From Streptomyces bicolor (GTDB lineage Bacteria; Actinomycetota; Actinomycetes; Streptomycetales; Streptomycetaceae), in NCBI RefSeq assembly GCF_000719285.1, contig NZ_JOFS01000034.1, positions 62,001 through 126,000 on the forward strand: DNA of 64,000 nucleotides, written 5' to 3'. The notes under the pieces are model-generated. The model was not told where the DNA came from, searched no databases, and saw only the letters and a program-made list of their open reading frames with translations. The translations under genes and the position numbers were made by a program. Of the stretch, positions 26,750 to 36,180 are shown piece after piece (the first letter of the stretch is position 1; every line of letters starts with the position of its first letter).

Positions 26750-27570
26750 GCCGAAGCGGCAAGCGTACGGGGTGGAAGACGGCCGTCGGTGTGCTGCTGA
26801 CCGGGATCATGCTCTTCCCGGTCTACTGGATGCTGAACGTGTCCTTCACCCGCGACCAGGACATGCGCAAGAGCCCGCCCGACCTGTTCCCCGTCCACGG
26901 CACCCTCGCTGGCTACCGCACCGTTCTGGACGAGCAGTTGCCCTACCTCGGCACCAGCCTCGTCATCGGCCTGGGCACCGTCGTGCTGACGGTGGCCCTG
27001 TCCGCCCCCGCCGGCTACGCCCTGGCCAAGCTGCGCCCCCGCGGCGGCGGTGTGCTCAACTTCCTCCTGCTGGCGGCCCAGATGATCCCCGGCATCATCA
27101 TGGCGATGGGCTTCTACGCCATCTACCTCCAGCTCGGCCTGCTCCAGTCCGTCCCTGGCCTCATCGTCGCCGACTCCACGCTGGCCGTCCCCTTCGCGGT
27201 GCTGATCTTCACGGCGTTCATGTCCGGCATCCCCGGCGAACTGCTCCAGGCCGCGAGGACGGACGGCGCCGGACCCTTGCGCACCTTCTGGTCGATCGTC
27301 CTGCCGATGAGCCGCAACGCCGTCGTCACGGTCTCCCTGTTCGCGTTCCTGTGGTCCTGGTCCGACTTCGTCTTCGCCGGCACGCTCGTCAACGGCGGCG
27401 CCCACGAGCCGATCACCCTCGGCATCTACCACTACATCGGCAACAACAACCAGGAGTGGAACGCGATCATGGCCACCGCCGTCGTGGCCTCGCTGCCCGC
27501 CGCGGTCATCCTCGTCCTCGCCCAGCGCTACGTCGCCGCCGGTGTGACCGCTGGCGCGGTCAAGGACTGA
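26746..27570 (+). CDS. Sugar ABC transporter permease (MalG/UgpE type)
   Basis: A 274-residue permease with six membrane helices and an EAA-like loop (LLQAARTDGAGPLRTFWSIVLPMSR). It pairs with the preceding permease, whose TGA overlaps its ATG, so the two are translationally coupled. It is part of the LacI-controlled uptake operon. Confidence 0.9.
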   Translation: MSRSGKRTGWKTAVGVLLTGIMLFPVYWMLNVSFTRDQDMRKSPPDLFPVHGTLAGYRTVLDEQLPYLGTSLVIGLGTVVLTVALSAPAGYALAKLRPRGGGVLNFLLLAAQMIPGIIMAMGFYAIYLQLGLLQSVPGLIVADSTLAVPFAVLIFTAFMSGIPGELLQAARTDGAGPLRTFWSIVLPMSRNAVVTVSLFAFLWSWSDFVFAGTLVNGGAHEPITLGIYHYIGNNNQEWNAIMATAVVASLPAAVILVLAQRYVAAGVTAGAVKD

Positions 27571-27621
27571 GTTCCCTTCCCTCCGTTCGAGTCCCCGTGC
27601 TCGAGAAACGAGTCGCACTTC

Positions 27622-29382
27622 ATGACCGCCGCTCTGCCCGGCCCGTCCTTCTCCGTCCACGACATCCCGTTCAGCATGTACGGGTCCTGGTTCGACATCT
27701 CACCCGTGGTGGCGGAGAAGACGTACGCCGAGGATCTCCATCTCGTCTCGCACCAGAACGGCATGCACGCCGTCCTGCGTCTGGCCACCGTGGACCCGTC
27801 GACGCGTGATCGCGCCGAAACCCGCGTCGAGGCGACACCGGGACTGCTCAGCTGGACCGGTGAGATCGGCCGTGTCGATCTGGCCTACGAGTCGCCGGAC
27901 ACCGTACGCCTGCGGGGAAGCGGCCTGGGCATCGGCGTCTTCGCGGCCGCGCAGGCCCTGACCCCGTTCAGCGGCACCTATTTCTTCCGCGACCCGGCGG
28001 CGAACGCGCACGTGTTCACGTCGTACGAGACCGGACGCCGGTACCGCGTCACCGTGCTGTCCGGCACCATCGCCCACACAGCCGGTGACCAGACCCTGGG
28101 CAGCGGCCACCGCGGCCTCATGGTGACCGCGGAGGCGGCCGGCGTCTGGGAGATCGCGGTGGAGGAACTCGACACCGCCCGCCCGCCGTACGCGTCGACA
28201 GTGACCTTCGGCAAGATCGTCGAGGCCGCGCGGAACTCCTTCGCGGACTTCGTCGACACGGTGGCCCCCTGGCGGTCGGCCGCGACCCCGGCCGCCGAAC
28301 TCGCCGCGTACGTCGTGTGGTCCGCGACCGTACGCCCCGTGGGTCTGGTCACCCGGCCCGCCGTCCTGATGTCCAAACACTGGATGGACAAGGTCTGGAG
28401 CTGGGACCACTGCTTCAACGCCCTGGCCCTGGCCCCCGGTCGCCCCGAACTGGCCTGGGACCAGTACCACCTGCCCTTCGACCACCAGGACGAGACCGGG
28501 GCGCTGCCCGACTCGGTCACCCACTCCGAGGTTCTCCACAACTTCGTCAAACCGCCCGTCCACGGCTGGGCGTTCGGGCACCTGCGCCGTCGCCTGGCCA
28601 CGCCGCCGGGCCGGGCGGAACTGGCCCAGACGTACGACAGGCTGGAACGCTGGACGAACTTCTGGCTCACCGCACGGCGCGCCACCGGAGCCGAGCTGCC
28701 CCACTACCAGCACGGCAACGACAGCGGCTGGGACAACGCCACCGTCTTCGACCCCGAGCGCGTCGTCGTCACCGCGGACCTGGCCGCCTTCCTCGTCCTC
28801 CAGCTCCGCGAACTCGCCGCCCTGGCCACGGACTTGGACAGGCCGGACGATGCCCGCCGGTGGACGGGGGCCGCCGAGGCGACCCAGGCGGCGATGCTCG
28901 ATCAGCTCTGGACCGGTGACCGGTTCGTCGCCCGGGGAGTCGACAGCGGCGACACCTGGCACAGTGCCGGACTGCTCGACCTGATGCCGATCGTCCTGGG
29001 CGAGCATCTGCCGGAGGAGATCAGCGGCGTGCTCGCAGCCCGTGTCGAGGCCCACCTGACCCCGTACGGGCTGGCCACCGAGCTGCCGAGTTCGCCCCAT
29101 TATCTGGCCGACGGCTACTGGCGCGGCCCCATCTGGGCCCCTGCCACGGTCCTCATCGAGGACGGCCTGCGCCGCGCCGGCCACCATGGACTGGCGGACG
29201 AGATCAGCGCCCGTTTCCGCAGCCTGTGCGAGAGCCATGGCTTCGCCGAGAACTTCGACGCCCTGACCGGAACGGGCCTGCGCGACCGCGCCTACACCTG
29301 GACCGCCAGCAGCTACCTCCTCCTCGCCGAAGCGCACGCGGGCCGTTCCCTTGACAGGAGGTCGTCGGTCGGGCTTTCTTAG
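27622..29382 (+). CDS. Intracellular (alpha/alpha)6-barrel glycoside hydrolase (GH63/MGH-like)
   Basis: A 586-residue protein without signal peptide. An N-terminal beta-sandwich is followed by an (alpha/alpha)6 barrel with family marks MDKVWSWDHCFNALAL, FDHQDETGALPDS, HGNDSGWDNATVF and DGYWRGPIWAPATVLIEDGL, which resemble GH63/MGH1-type exo-hydrolases. Asp in NDSGWDN and Glu/Asp in YWRGPIWAP are the likely catalytic area. It should cleave imported oligosaccharides from the upstream transporter. The exact sugar is unknown. Its end is 77 bp from the next gene, which carries a different regulon promoter. Confidence 0.75.
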   Translation: MTAALPGPSFSVHDIPFSMYGSWFDISPVVAEKTYAEDLHLVSHQNGMHAVLRLATVDPSTRDRAETRVEATPGLLSWTGEIGRVDLAYESPDTVRLRGSGLGIGVFAAAQALTPFSGTYFFRDPAANAHVFTSYETGRRYRVTVLSGTIAHTAGDQTLGSGHRGLMVTAEAAGVWEIAVEELDTARPPYASTVTFGKIVEAARNSFADFVDTVAPWRSAATPAAELAAYVVWSATVRPVGLVTRPAVLMSKHWMDKVWSWDHCFNALALAPGRPELAWDQYHLPFDHQDETGALPDSVTHSEVLHNFVKPPVHGWAFGHLRRRLATPPGRAELAQTYDRLERWTNFWLTARRATGAELPHYQHGNDSGWDNATVFDPERVVVTADLAAFLVLQLRELAALATDLDRPDDARRWTGAAEATQAAMLDQLWTGDRFVARGVDSGDTWHSAGLLDLMPIVLGEHLPEEISGVLAARVEAHLTPYGLATELPSSPHYLADGYWRGPIWAPATVLIEDGLRRAGHHGLADEISARFRSLCESHGFAENFDALTGTGLRDRAYTWTASSYLLLAEAHAGRSLDRRSSVGLS

Positions 29383-29421
29383 ACGCGTTGCGCATAACGC
29401 TACTGTTGTGCAATTCGCAAC
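29351..29421 (+). promoter_or_regulatory. Betaine-regulon promoter with paired 17-bp dyads (formate oxidoreductase gene)
   Basis: TTGACA at 29351, 17 bp, CTTTCT as weak -10. Dyads GTTGCGCATAACGCTAC (29387-29403) and GTTGTGCAATTCGCAAC (29405-29421) follow, one base apart. Confidence 0.7.
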
Positions 29422-29458
29422 GTGGTAGTGGCCCCTACACCGCGGAGTAGCGCTCCAG

Positions 29459-31759
29459 ATGACTCGCAAGCCACCTGCTGAGGACCCCGGCGACGCCCGT
29501 CTGCGAGTCGGTCCGCCGAAGGAGTACGCCGCCGGCCTCCCCGCGGTCACCTCCTCGCTGCGGCACGCCGGCGAACAGATGGGTGCCCGGCGCAGCCTGC
29601 TCACTCTGCTCCGGGTCAATCAGAAGGAGGGTTTCGACTGCCCGGGCTGCGCCTGGCCCGAACCCGAACACCGGCACCGGGCGGAGTTCTGCGAGAACGG
29701 CGCCAAGGCGGTCGCCGAGGAGGCCACCGTACGCCGGGTCACTCCGGACTTCTTCGCCGAGCACACCCAGGAGGACCTGCTCCCGCGCAGCGACTACTGG
29801 CTCGGGCAGCAAGGACGCCTCACCCACCCGATGTACCGCCCGGCCGGCGCGGACCGCTACCGGCCGATCTCCTGGGACGACGCGTTCGCCGTGATCGCCC
29901 GCGAGCTCACCGCGCTCGACCACCCGGACCAGGCCGCCTTCTACACCTCCGGACGGGCGAGCAACGAGGCCGCGTTCCTCTACCAGCTCTTCGTGCGGAT
30001 GCTCGGCACCAACAACCTGCCGGACTGCTCCAACATGTGCCACGAGTCCAGCGGTTCGGCCCTGACGGAGACCATCGGGATCGGCAAGGGCAGCGTCAGC
30101 CTGGAGGATCTCCACGAGGCCGACCTCATCCTCGTGGTCGGCCAGAACCCCGGCACCAACCACCCCCGCATGCTCTCCGCGCTGGAGGAGGCCAAGCGGC
30201 GGGGCGCCCGCGTCATCGCGGTCAACCCGCTGCCCGAGGCGGGACTGCTCCGGTTCAAGAACCCCCAGAAGCCCTCCGGCGTCGTCGGCGGCGGCACCCG
30301 GCTGGCGGACCAGTTCCTGCAGATCAGGCTGGGTGGCGACCAGGCGCTGTTCCAGGCCTTCAACCGCATGCTGCTGGAGGCGGAGGACGAGGCGCCCGGC
30401 ACCTGCCTCGACACCGCCTTCATCGGGCGGTACACGCATGGCTTCGAGGAGTTCGCCGAGCGCGCCCGCAAGGCCCCGTGGGAGGAGATCCTGGCGGCCA
30501 CCGGCCTGTCCGAGGAGGAGATCCGCACGGCGTTCGGCCATGTGTCGGCCGCCGAGAAGATCGTCGTCTGCTGGGCGATGGGGCTCACCCAGCACAAGCA
30601 CTCCGTGCCCACCATCCGGGACGTCGTCAACTTCCTTCTGCTGCGCGGCAACATCGGCCGCCCGGGCGCCGGACTCTGCCCGGTGCGCGGCCACTCCAAC
30701 GTGCAGGGCGACCGCACGATGGGCATCTACGAGAAGCCGGACGCCGCGTTCCTGGACCGGCTCGGCGCCGAGTTCTCCTTCACACCCCCGCGGCACCACG
30801 GCCACGACGCGGTCGACAGCATCCGCGCCATGCGCGACGGTGACGTACGGGTCTTCGTCGCGCTGGGCGGCAACTTCGTCGCCGCGGCCCCCGACACCGA
30901 GCTGACCGAGCAGGCGCTGCGCAGGTGCCGGCTCACCGTCCAGATCTCGACCAAGCTCAACCGCTCGCATGTCATCGCCGGGGAGCAGGCCCTCATCCTC
31001 CCGTGTCTCGGCCGGACCGAGGCGGACCTGCGGCCGAGCGGGCCACAGCTGGTCACGGTGGAGGACTCCATGGGCATGGTGCACCTCTCGCGGGGACGGC
31101 TCGCCCCCGCGTCCGGGCACCTGCTCAGCGAGGTCGCCATCATCTGCCGGATGGCGCGGGCCACCCTGGGGGAAGGTCCGCGGGTGCCGTGGGGCGACTT
31201 CGAGTCGGACTACGACCGCATCCGGGACCGTATCGAACGCGTGATCCCCGGCTTCGAGGACTTCAACGTACGGGTACGGCGGCCGGGCGGCTTCGCGCTG
31301 CCCCACCCGCCCCGCGACGAGCGCCGGTTCCCGACCGCCACCGGCCTGGCCAACTTCACCGTGAACCTGCTGGAGAGCCCCCGGGTCCCGCCGGGCCGGC
31401 TGCTGCTGCAGACGCTGCGCTCCCACGACCAGTACAACACCACCATCTACGGCCTGGACGACCGCTATCGCGGCATCCACCAGGGCCGCCGGGTTCTCTT
31501 CCTGCGCCCCGACGACCTGACCGAGCGAGGCCTGGCCGACGGTGACCTCGTCGACATCGTCAGCGAGTACGGCGACGGGGTGGAGCGCAGGGCGCATGCC
31601 TTCCGGGCAGTGCCGTACCCCACGCCCCGGGGCTGCTGCGCCGCCTATTTCCCCGAGACCAACGTGCTCGTACCCCTGGACTCCACGGCGGCCATCAGTA
31701 ACACCCCCACGTCGAAGTCCATCGTCGTCCGGCTGGAACCGGTGACCGCCGACGCGTAG
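29459..31759 (+). CDS. FdhF/YdeP-family molybdopterin oxidoreductase (putative formate dehydrogenase)
   Basis: A 766-residue molybdopterin enzyme of the YdeP branch of the formate dehydrogenase alpha family. CPGCAWP…FC (Cys 61, 64, 78) may bind an Fe-S cluster, NMCHESSG holds the putative molybdenum-ligating Cys, and the C-terminal molydopterin-dinucleotide domain starts near LRSHDQYNTTIYG. Biochemistry of YdeP proteins is poorly known. Here the promoter has the same -35 box and dyads as the betaine genes. Since folate and mycothiol branches of that pathway end in formate, formate oxidation to CO2 is the simplest role. GCGGAG precedes ATG. Confidence 0.8.
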   Translation: MTRKPPAEDPGDARLRVGPPKEYAAGLPAVTSSLRHAGEQMGARRSLLTLLRVNQKEGFDCPGCAWPEPEHRHRAEFCENGAKAVAEEATVRRVTPDFFAEHTQEDLLPRSDYWLGQQGRLTHPMYRPAGADRYRPISWDDAFAVIARELTALDHPDQAAFYTSGRASNEAAFLYQLFVRMLGTNNLPDCSNMCHESSGSALTETIGIGKGSVSLEDLHEADLILVVGQNPGTNHPRMLSALEEAKRRGARVIAVNPLPEAGLLRFKNPQKPSGVVGGGTRLADQFLQIRLGGDQALFQAFNRMLLEAEDEAPGTCLDTAFIGRYTHGFEEFAERARKAPWEEILAATGLSEEEIRTAFGHVSAAEKIVVCWAMGLTQHKHSVPTIRDVVNFLLLRGNIGRPGAGLCPVRGHSNVQGDRTMGIYEKPDAAFLDRLGAEFSFTPPRHHGHDAVDSIRAMRDGDVRVFVALGGNFVAAAPDTELTEQALRRCRLTVQISTKLNRSHVIAGEQALILPCLGRTEADLRPSGPQLVTVEDSMGMVHLSRGRLAPASGHLLSEVAIICRMARATLGEGPRVPWGDFESDYDRIRDRIERVIPGFEDFNVRVRRPGGFALPHPPRDERRFPTATGLANFTVNLLESPRVPPGRLLLQTLRSHDQYNTTIYGLDDRYRGIHQGRRVLFLRPDDLTERGLADGDLVDIVSEYGDGVERRAHAFRAVPYPTPRGCCAAYFPETNVLVPLDSTAAISNTPTSKSIVVRLEPVTADA

Positions 31760-31847
31760 CCCGGGGTTCGGCCGGCCGGGGTTCCACTGCACGGCCGTTC
31801 GCGGTGACGGGCCGATCGCGGTCGGGCAACTCAGCACCTCCGACCCC

Positions 31848-31913
31848 TTGACAGCCCTACCCGGGGCCCAGAGGGTTGTTTCCCATAGTGAATGCCGATG
31901 CATTATTCGCAAC
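31848..31913 (+). promoter_or_regulatory. Betaine-regulon promoter with paired dyads (BCCT gene)
   Basis: TTGACA at 31848, 17 bp, GAGGGT. Dyads GTTTCCCATAGTGAATG (31878-31894) and GATGCATTATTCGCAAC (31897-31913), two bases apart. The remaining ~150 bp to the start codon form an untranslated leader in which I see no clear structure. Confidence 0.6.
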
Positions 31914-32063
31914 GACGCAGGACGGCGCCCGCTCCGCCTCCCCCTCCCTCGTCGATCTCCGATCCGCCCCGGCGCGCCGGTCGGCCAGGCGGAAGCACCG
32001 ACGAGTCTCCATGACGTCGTCCGCGACAAGGACTCCACTGCCGTCTGTGGAAAGGACGAGCTG

Positions 32064-33851
32064 ATGAACAACACCCGCGAAAGAGACGGGAGTCGAGGTC
32101 ATCCCGTCGACGCGGATCTGCCCGGAAGCCCGGCGGCCTCCGGCGGCCCCCGCACCGACATGGTCGTCTTCGGCGTGGCCGCGGTTCTCACCCTTGCCTT
32201 CGTCGTCTGGGGAGCGACGGCGACCGACACGTTGGAGAGCGTGTCCGGGAAGCTGCTGGACGGGGTCATCCGCAACGGCGGCTGGGCATTCGTGCTCGCC
32301 GCCTCGGGCTTCGTGGTCTTCGCCCTGTGGCTGGCGATGAGCCGCTACGGGCGGATCACGTTGGGCGAGGAGGGTGAGCAGCCCGAGTTCCGCACGGTCT
32401 CCTGGATCGCCATGATGTTCAGCGCGGGTATGGGCATCGGCCTGATGTTCTACGGCGTGAGCGAACCGCTGTCGCACTTCGTCACGCCACCGCCGGGCAC
32501 CGACCCGGCCGATGCCCACCAGGCCATGGAGACCGCCATGGCCACCACCCTCTTCCACTGGACGCTGCACCCGTGGGCGATGTACGCGGTGGTCGGCCTG
32601 GCCATCGCCTACAGCACCTTCCGACGTGGACGCCGGCAGCTGATCAGCGCCGTGTTCACGCCGCTGATCGGCGAGAAGCGGGCGAACGGCTGGGGTGGCC
32701 GGGTCATCGACATCCTCGCCATCTTCGCCACCCTCTTCGGTTCCGCGGCCTCCCTGGGGCTCGGCGCCCTGCAGATCGGCAGCGGATTCACCGGACTTGG
32801 CTGGCTTGGATCCGTCGGCACCGGCCTGCTGGTCGCCGTGATCGCGGTGCTGACCGTGGCGTTCGTCGCCTCGGCGGTGTCCGGGATCGCCAAGGGCATC
32901 CAGTGGCTGTCCAACATCAACATGGTGCTGGCGGTGACCCTGGCGGCCTTCGTCTTCCTCGTGGGGCCGACCATCTTCATCCTCGACCTGCTGCCCACCT
33001 CCATCGGCGCCTTCCTCGGCGACCTGACCCAGATGGCCGGGCGTACCGAGGCGTCGAGTGGTGAGGGAGTCGCCGACTGGCTGGCCGGCTGGACGGTCTT
33101 CTACTGGGCCTGGTGGATCTCGTGGACGCCCTTCGTCGGGATGTTCATCGCGCGGATCAGCCGCGGCCGGACCATCCGGCAGTTCGTGGGCGGCGTCATC
33201 CTGGTGCCCAGCACGGTCAGCCTGCTGTGGTTCGCGATCTTCGGCGGCTCGGCGATGCACCTGCAGGACGAGAAGCGCCTGAGCGACGCCGCGACCGCCC
33301 AGGGCCAGCTCTTCGACGTGCTCCAGCAGTACCCGATCGCCACGGTGACCAGCGTGGTCGTGATGATCCTCGTCGGGATCTTCTTCGTCTCCGGCGCCGA
33401 CGCCGCCTCGATCGTGATGGGCACGCTCTCGCAGCGCGGATCCCTCGAACCGACCCGGGGCATCGTCATCTTCTGGGGCGTGCTGACCGGGGCGGTCGCC
33501 GCGATCATGCTGCTCATCGGCGGCGGCAAGGGCGACGCGCTCACCGGCCTGCAGAACCTCACCATCCTCGCCGCGGCACCCTTCACCCTGGTGATGATCG
33601 GCCTGTGTATCGCGCTCACCCGCGATCTGCGCCAGGACCCGCTCATCATCCGCAGGAGCAAGGGCAAGGAAGCCATCGAGACGGCCGTCATCGCCGGCCA
33701 CGAGAAGTACGACGGCGACTTCGAACTCCGCATCGGCCCGTGCACGTCCACCGACGACACGGACTCCGCGCAGTCCCAGCCGTCCGAGCAGGCCACGCAA
33801 CCCACGCAGGCCACGCAACCCACGCAGTCCACCTCCTCCTCCGCTCGCTGA
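32064..33851 (+). CDS. BCCT-family betaine/choline/carnitine transporter
   Basis: A 595-residue inner-membrane secondary transporter with about 12 helices. The BCCT signature is clear: GMGIGLMFYGVSEPLSHF in helix 3 with the Gly-rich substrate/Na+ path, and the tryptophan-rich FYWAWWISWTPFVGMFIARISRGRTIRQF. It imports glycine betaine, choline or a relative with Na+ or H+. The C-terminal tail is hydrophilic with QATQPTQ repeats, encoded by direct 9-bp DNA repeats near 33800. ATG 32064 follows GGAAAGGACGAG; longer frames from 31848 show no homology. Confidence 0.9.
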   Translation: MNNTRERDGSRGHPVDADLPGSPAASGGPRTDMVVFGVAAVLTLAFVVWGATATDTLESVSGKLLDGVIRNGGWAFVLAASGFVVFALWLAMSRYGRITLGEEGEQPEFRTVSWIAMMFSAGMGIGLMFYGVSEPLSHFVTPPPGTDPADAHQAMETAMATTLFHWTLHPWAMYAVVGLAIAYSTFRRGRRQLISAVFTPLIGEKRANGWGGRVIDILAIFATLFGSAASLGLGALQIGSGFTGLGWLGSVGTGLLVAVIAVLTVAFVASAVSGIAKGIQWLSNINMVLAVTLAAFVFLVGPTIFILDLLPTSIGAFLGDLTQMAGRTEASSGEGVADWLAGWTVFYWAWWISWTPFVGMFIARISRGRTIRQFVGGVILVPSTVSLLWFAIFGGSAMHLQDEKRLSDAATAQGQLFDVLQQYPIATVTSVVVMILVGIFFVSGADAASIVMGTLSQRGSLEPTRGIVIFWGVLTGAVAAIMLLIGGGKGDALTGLQNLTILAAAPFTLVMIGLCIALTRDLRQDPLIIRRSKGKEAIETAVIAGHEKYDGDFELRIGPCTSTDDTDSAQSQPSEQATQPTQATQPTQSTSSSAR

Positions 33852-33971
33852 GAGCGGCGGCACCCGCGCCCGGCGGGGTCGTGGCACCGCCCTGTGCGGC
33901 CACGACCCCGCCGGGCGTTCGCGCTGCCGTGCCGGGATCCCGGCCGGCCGGGAGAACCCTCGCCCCGCTCC

Positions 33972-34038
33972 TTGACCCCCGGTCGGCGCTCAACGATGCT
34001 GTGTTGCGACACGTGAGATGTGTGCCGTAATGAGCAAC
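33972..34038 (+). promoter_or_regulatory. Betaine-regulon promoter with paired dyads (dehydrogenase copy 1)
   Basis: TTGACC at 33972, 17 bp, GATGCT. Dyads GTTGCGACACGTGAGAT (34003-34019) and GTGCCGTAATGAGCAAC (34022-34038), two bases apart. Confidence 0.7.
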
Positions 34039-34073
34039 ATCTGATTCAAGTCTCGACCAGCCGAGGAGTGGCC

Positions 34074-34974
34074 ATGACGCACCAGGTCCGTGCTGTCGTC
34101 GCGCGGGGCAAGGGCGCCCCCGTCAGCCTGGAAACGATCATCGTGCCCGACCCGGGTCCGGGTGAGGCGCTGGTGAAGATCGAGGCCTGCGGGGTCTGCC
34201 ACACCGATCTGCACTATCGCGAAGGCGGCATCAACGACGACTTCCCGTTCCTGCTGGGGCACGAGGCGGCCGGTGTCGTGGAGTCGGTGGGGGAGGGCGT
34301 CACCGATGTCGCGCCCGGAGATTTCGTGGTCCTCAACTGGCGTGCGGTGTGCGGTCAGTGCCGGGCCTGTCTGCGGGGCCGGCCGTGGTACTGCTTCAAC
34401 ACCCACAATGCCAAGCAGAAGATGACCCTGCTGGACGGCACCGAGCTCTCGCCGGCGCTGGGTATCGGCGCGTTCGCGGAGAAGACGCTGGTCGCGGCCG
34501 GGCAGTGCACCAAGGTCGACCCCACCGCGTCGGCGGCCGCCGCCGGTCTGCTGGGATGCGGCGTGATGGCGGGCATCGGGGCGGCCATCAACACCGGGAA
34601 CGTCGGCCGGGGAGACTCGGTCGCCGTCATCGGCTGCGGCGGTGTCGGGGCCGCGGCGATCGCCGGGGCGAACCTGGCGGGCGCGGCCAAGGTCATCGCG
34701 GTCGACATCGACGACCGCAAGCTGGAGACGGCCCAGAAGCTCGGCGCGACCCACACCGTCAACTCCAAGAACGCCGACGCGGTCGAGGCGATCCGCGAGC
34801 TGACCGGCGGCTTCGGTGCCGACGTGGTGATCGAGGCGGTCGGCCGCCCGGAGACGTACAAGCAGGCCTTCTACGCCCGCGACCTCGCCGGCACGGTCGT
34901 CCTGGTCGGGGTGCCGGAAGGCCTTCGAGCGGATGCACCACGGCGACGTCCTGCGCTCGGTGGTGGTCCTCTGA
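34074..34974 (+). pseudogene. mscR: S-(hydroxymethyl)mycothiol dehydrogenase, copy 1, internally deleted
   Basis: A zinc alcohol dehydrogenase (MDR) of the mycothiol-dependent formaldehyde dehydrogenase group: [14 protein letters not shown] with catalytic zinc ligands, GHEAAG, the structural-zinc cysteines [15 protein letters not shown] and NAD-binding GCGGVG. Compared with copy 2 (60602-61687) it lacks about 185 bp after LVGVP near 34914. The original ending [13 protein letters not shown] survives in another frame up to TGA 34972-34974. The shifted frame avoids that stop and runs in frame into the metallo-hydrolase gene, giving a 510-residue ADH-hydrolase fusion frame from ATG 34074. The cut removes a large part of the C-terminal domain, so the dehydrogenase is probably inactive. 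Confidence 0.75.
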
Positions 34975-35603
34975 TGGCCGCCCGCATCGAACACCTCGTC
35001 ACCTCGGGCACGTTCTCACTGGACGGCGGCACCTGGGACGTCGACAACAACGTGTGGATCGTCGGCGACGACGCCGAGGTGATCGTCATCGACGCCGCCC
35101 ATGACGCCGACGCCATCGCCGAGGCCGTTGGCGACCGGCGCCTCACCGCGATCGTGTGCACCCACGCGCACAACGACCACATCGACGCCGCGCCCGAACT
35201 CGCGGCGCGCACGGGTGCCCCCGTCCTCCTCCACCCGGACGACCTGCCGCTGTGGAAGCAGACCCACCCCGACCGGGCGCCGGACGCCGAACTGACCGAC
35301 GGCCAGGGCCTCACGGTGGCCGGCATCGAGCTGACCGTGCTGCACACGCCCGGCCATGCCCCCGGCGCGGTCTGCCTGTACGCGCCGGCCCTGTCGGCGC
35401 TCTTCAGCGGCGACACGCTCTTCGCGGGCGGGCCGGGGGCGACGGGGCGGTCGTACAGCCACTTCCCGACCATCGTCGAGTCGATCCGGGACCGGCTGCT
35501 GACGCTGCCGGAAGACACCGTCGTGCACACCGGACACGGGGACACGACCACCGTCGCCGCCGAGGCGCCGCACCTCCAGGAGTGGATCGACCGGGGCTTC
35601 TGA
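34974..35603 (+). CDS. Metallo-beta-lactamase-fold hydrolase (putative S-formylmycothiol hydrolase)
   Basis: A 209-residue MBL-fold protein of the glyoxalase II-like group. The metal motif HAHNDH is near residue 61, followed by [20 protein letters not shown] and HTGHGD with further metal ligands. MBL proteins next to mycothiol-dependent formaldehyde dehydrogenase are thought to hydrolyse S-formylmycothiol to formate and mycothiol. Its ATG overlaps the ancient dehydrogenase stop (TGATG), showing former translational coupling. Because of the upstream deletion it can now also be made as the C-terminal half of a fusion protein. Confidence 0.8.
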   Translation: MAARIEHLVTSGTFSLDGGTWDVDNNVWIVGDDAEVIVIDAAHDADAIAEAVGDRRLTAIVCTHAHNDHIDAAPELAARTGAPVLLHPDDLPLWKQTHPDRAPDAELTDGQGLTVAGIELTVLHTPGHAPGAVCLYAPALSALFSGDTLFAGGPGATGRSYSHFPTIVESIRDRLLTLPEDTVVHTGHGDTTTVAAEAPHLQEWIDRGF

Positions 35604-35741
35604 CGCCCACCGGCGACCACGCACGCCCGCCCTCGGCTCGCGGCCGCTCGGGAGCCGATGCGGCGGGCTGTTGTTGTTCTATGTGAGTTGAGTTCTATAT
35701 CGCGCAACGCAAGGAACGCCCCAGAGCGCCCTCTGAATGCC

Positions 35742-35809
35742 TTGACAAGGGTTCTGGGCGACCTCAGACTGATGTTGCGCTTACCGCAATCCGTTTCGTT
35801 ATACGCACC
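35742..35809 (+). promoter_or_regulatory. Betaine-regulon promoter with paired dyads (ferredoxin-reductase operon)
   Basis: TTGACA at 35742, 17 bp, CAGACT. Dyads GTTGCGCTTACCGCAAT (35774-35790) and GTTTCGTTATACGCACC (35793-35809), two bases apart; the second ends nine bases before the start codon. Confidence 0.75.
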
Positions 35810-35817
35810 GAGGTGTC

Positions 35818-36180
35818 ATGATGATTCCCGCGTGCCGTCTCGAGGATCTCCCCCGAGGCGAGGCCCACCGGCTCGACATCGATCCGCCGGTCTCGGTGTT
35901 CCACACCGACGACGGCGAGCTCTTCGCCATCGACGACACGTGCACCCACCAGGACGCGTCGCTCGCCGACGGCTGGCTGGAGGGCTGCGAGGTGGAATGC
36001 CCGCTGCATGCTTCGAAGTTCGACCTGAGGACCGGTGCGGTGGACGCCCCGCCGGCCAAGCTTCCGGTCCGGACGCACGAGGTCCTCGTCGAGGGCGGCA
36101 TGATCTACGTCCGTCTGTCCACCGAGGCGCCCAACCTGCCGCCCTGCATCGCGGCCCGGCTGGCCGGGGGCCCCGCGTGA
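35818..36180 (+). CDS. Rieske [2Fe-2S] ferredoxin
   Basis: A 120-residue Rieske protein with the two cluster-binding loops CTHQDASL (about residue 41) and CPLHASKF (about residue 61). It resembles the small ferredoxins of ring-hydroxylating dioxygenase systems (HcaC/BphF type). It should pass electrons from the FAD reductase encoded next (overlap GTGA) to the Rieske oxygenase one operon downstream. ATG 35818 or 35821 may be used. The second reductase copy at 63148 has no ferredoxin gene before it within the window, so this one may serve both. Confidence 0.85.
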   Translation: MMIPACRLEDLPRGEAHRLDIDPPVSVFHTDDGELFAIDDTCTHQDASLADGWLEGCEVECPLHASKFDLRTGAVDAPPAKLPVRTHEVLVEGGMIYVRLSTEAPNLPPCIAARLAGGPA

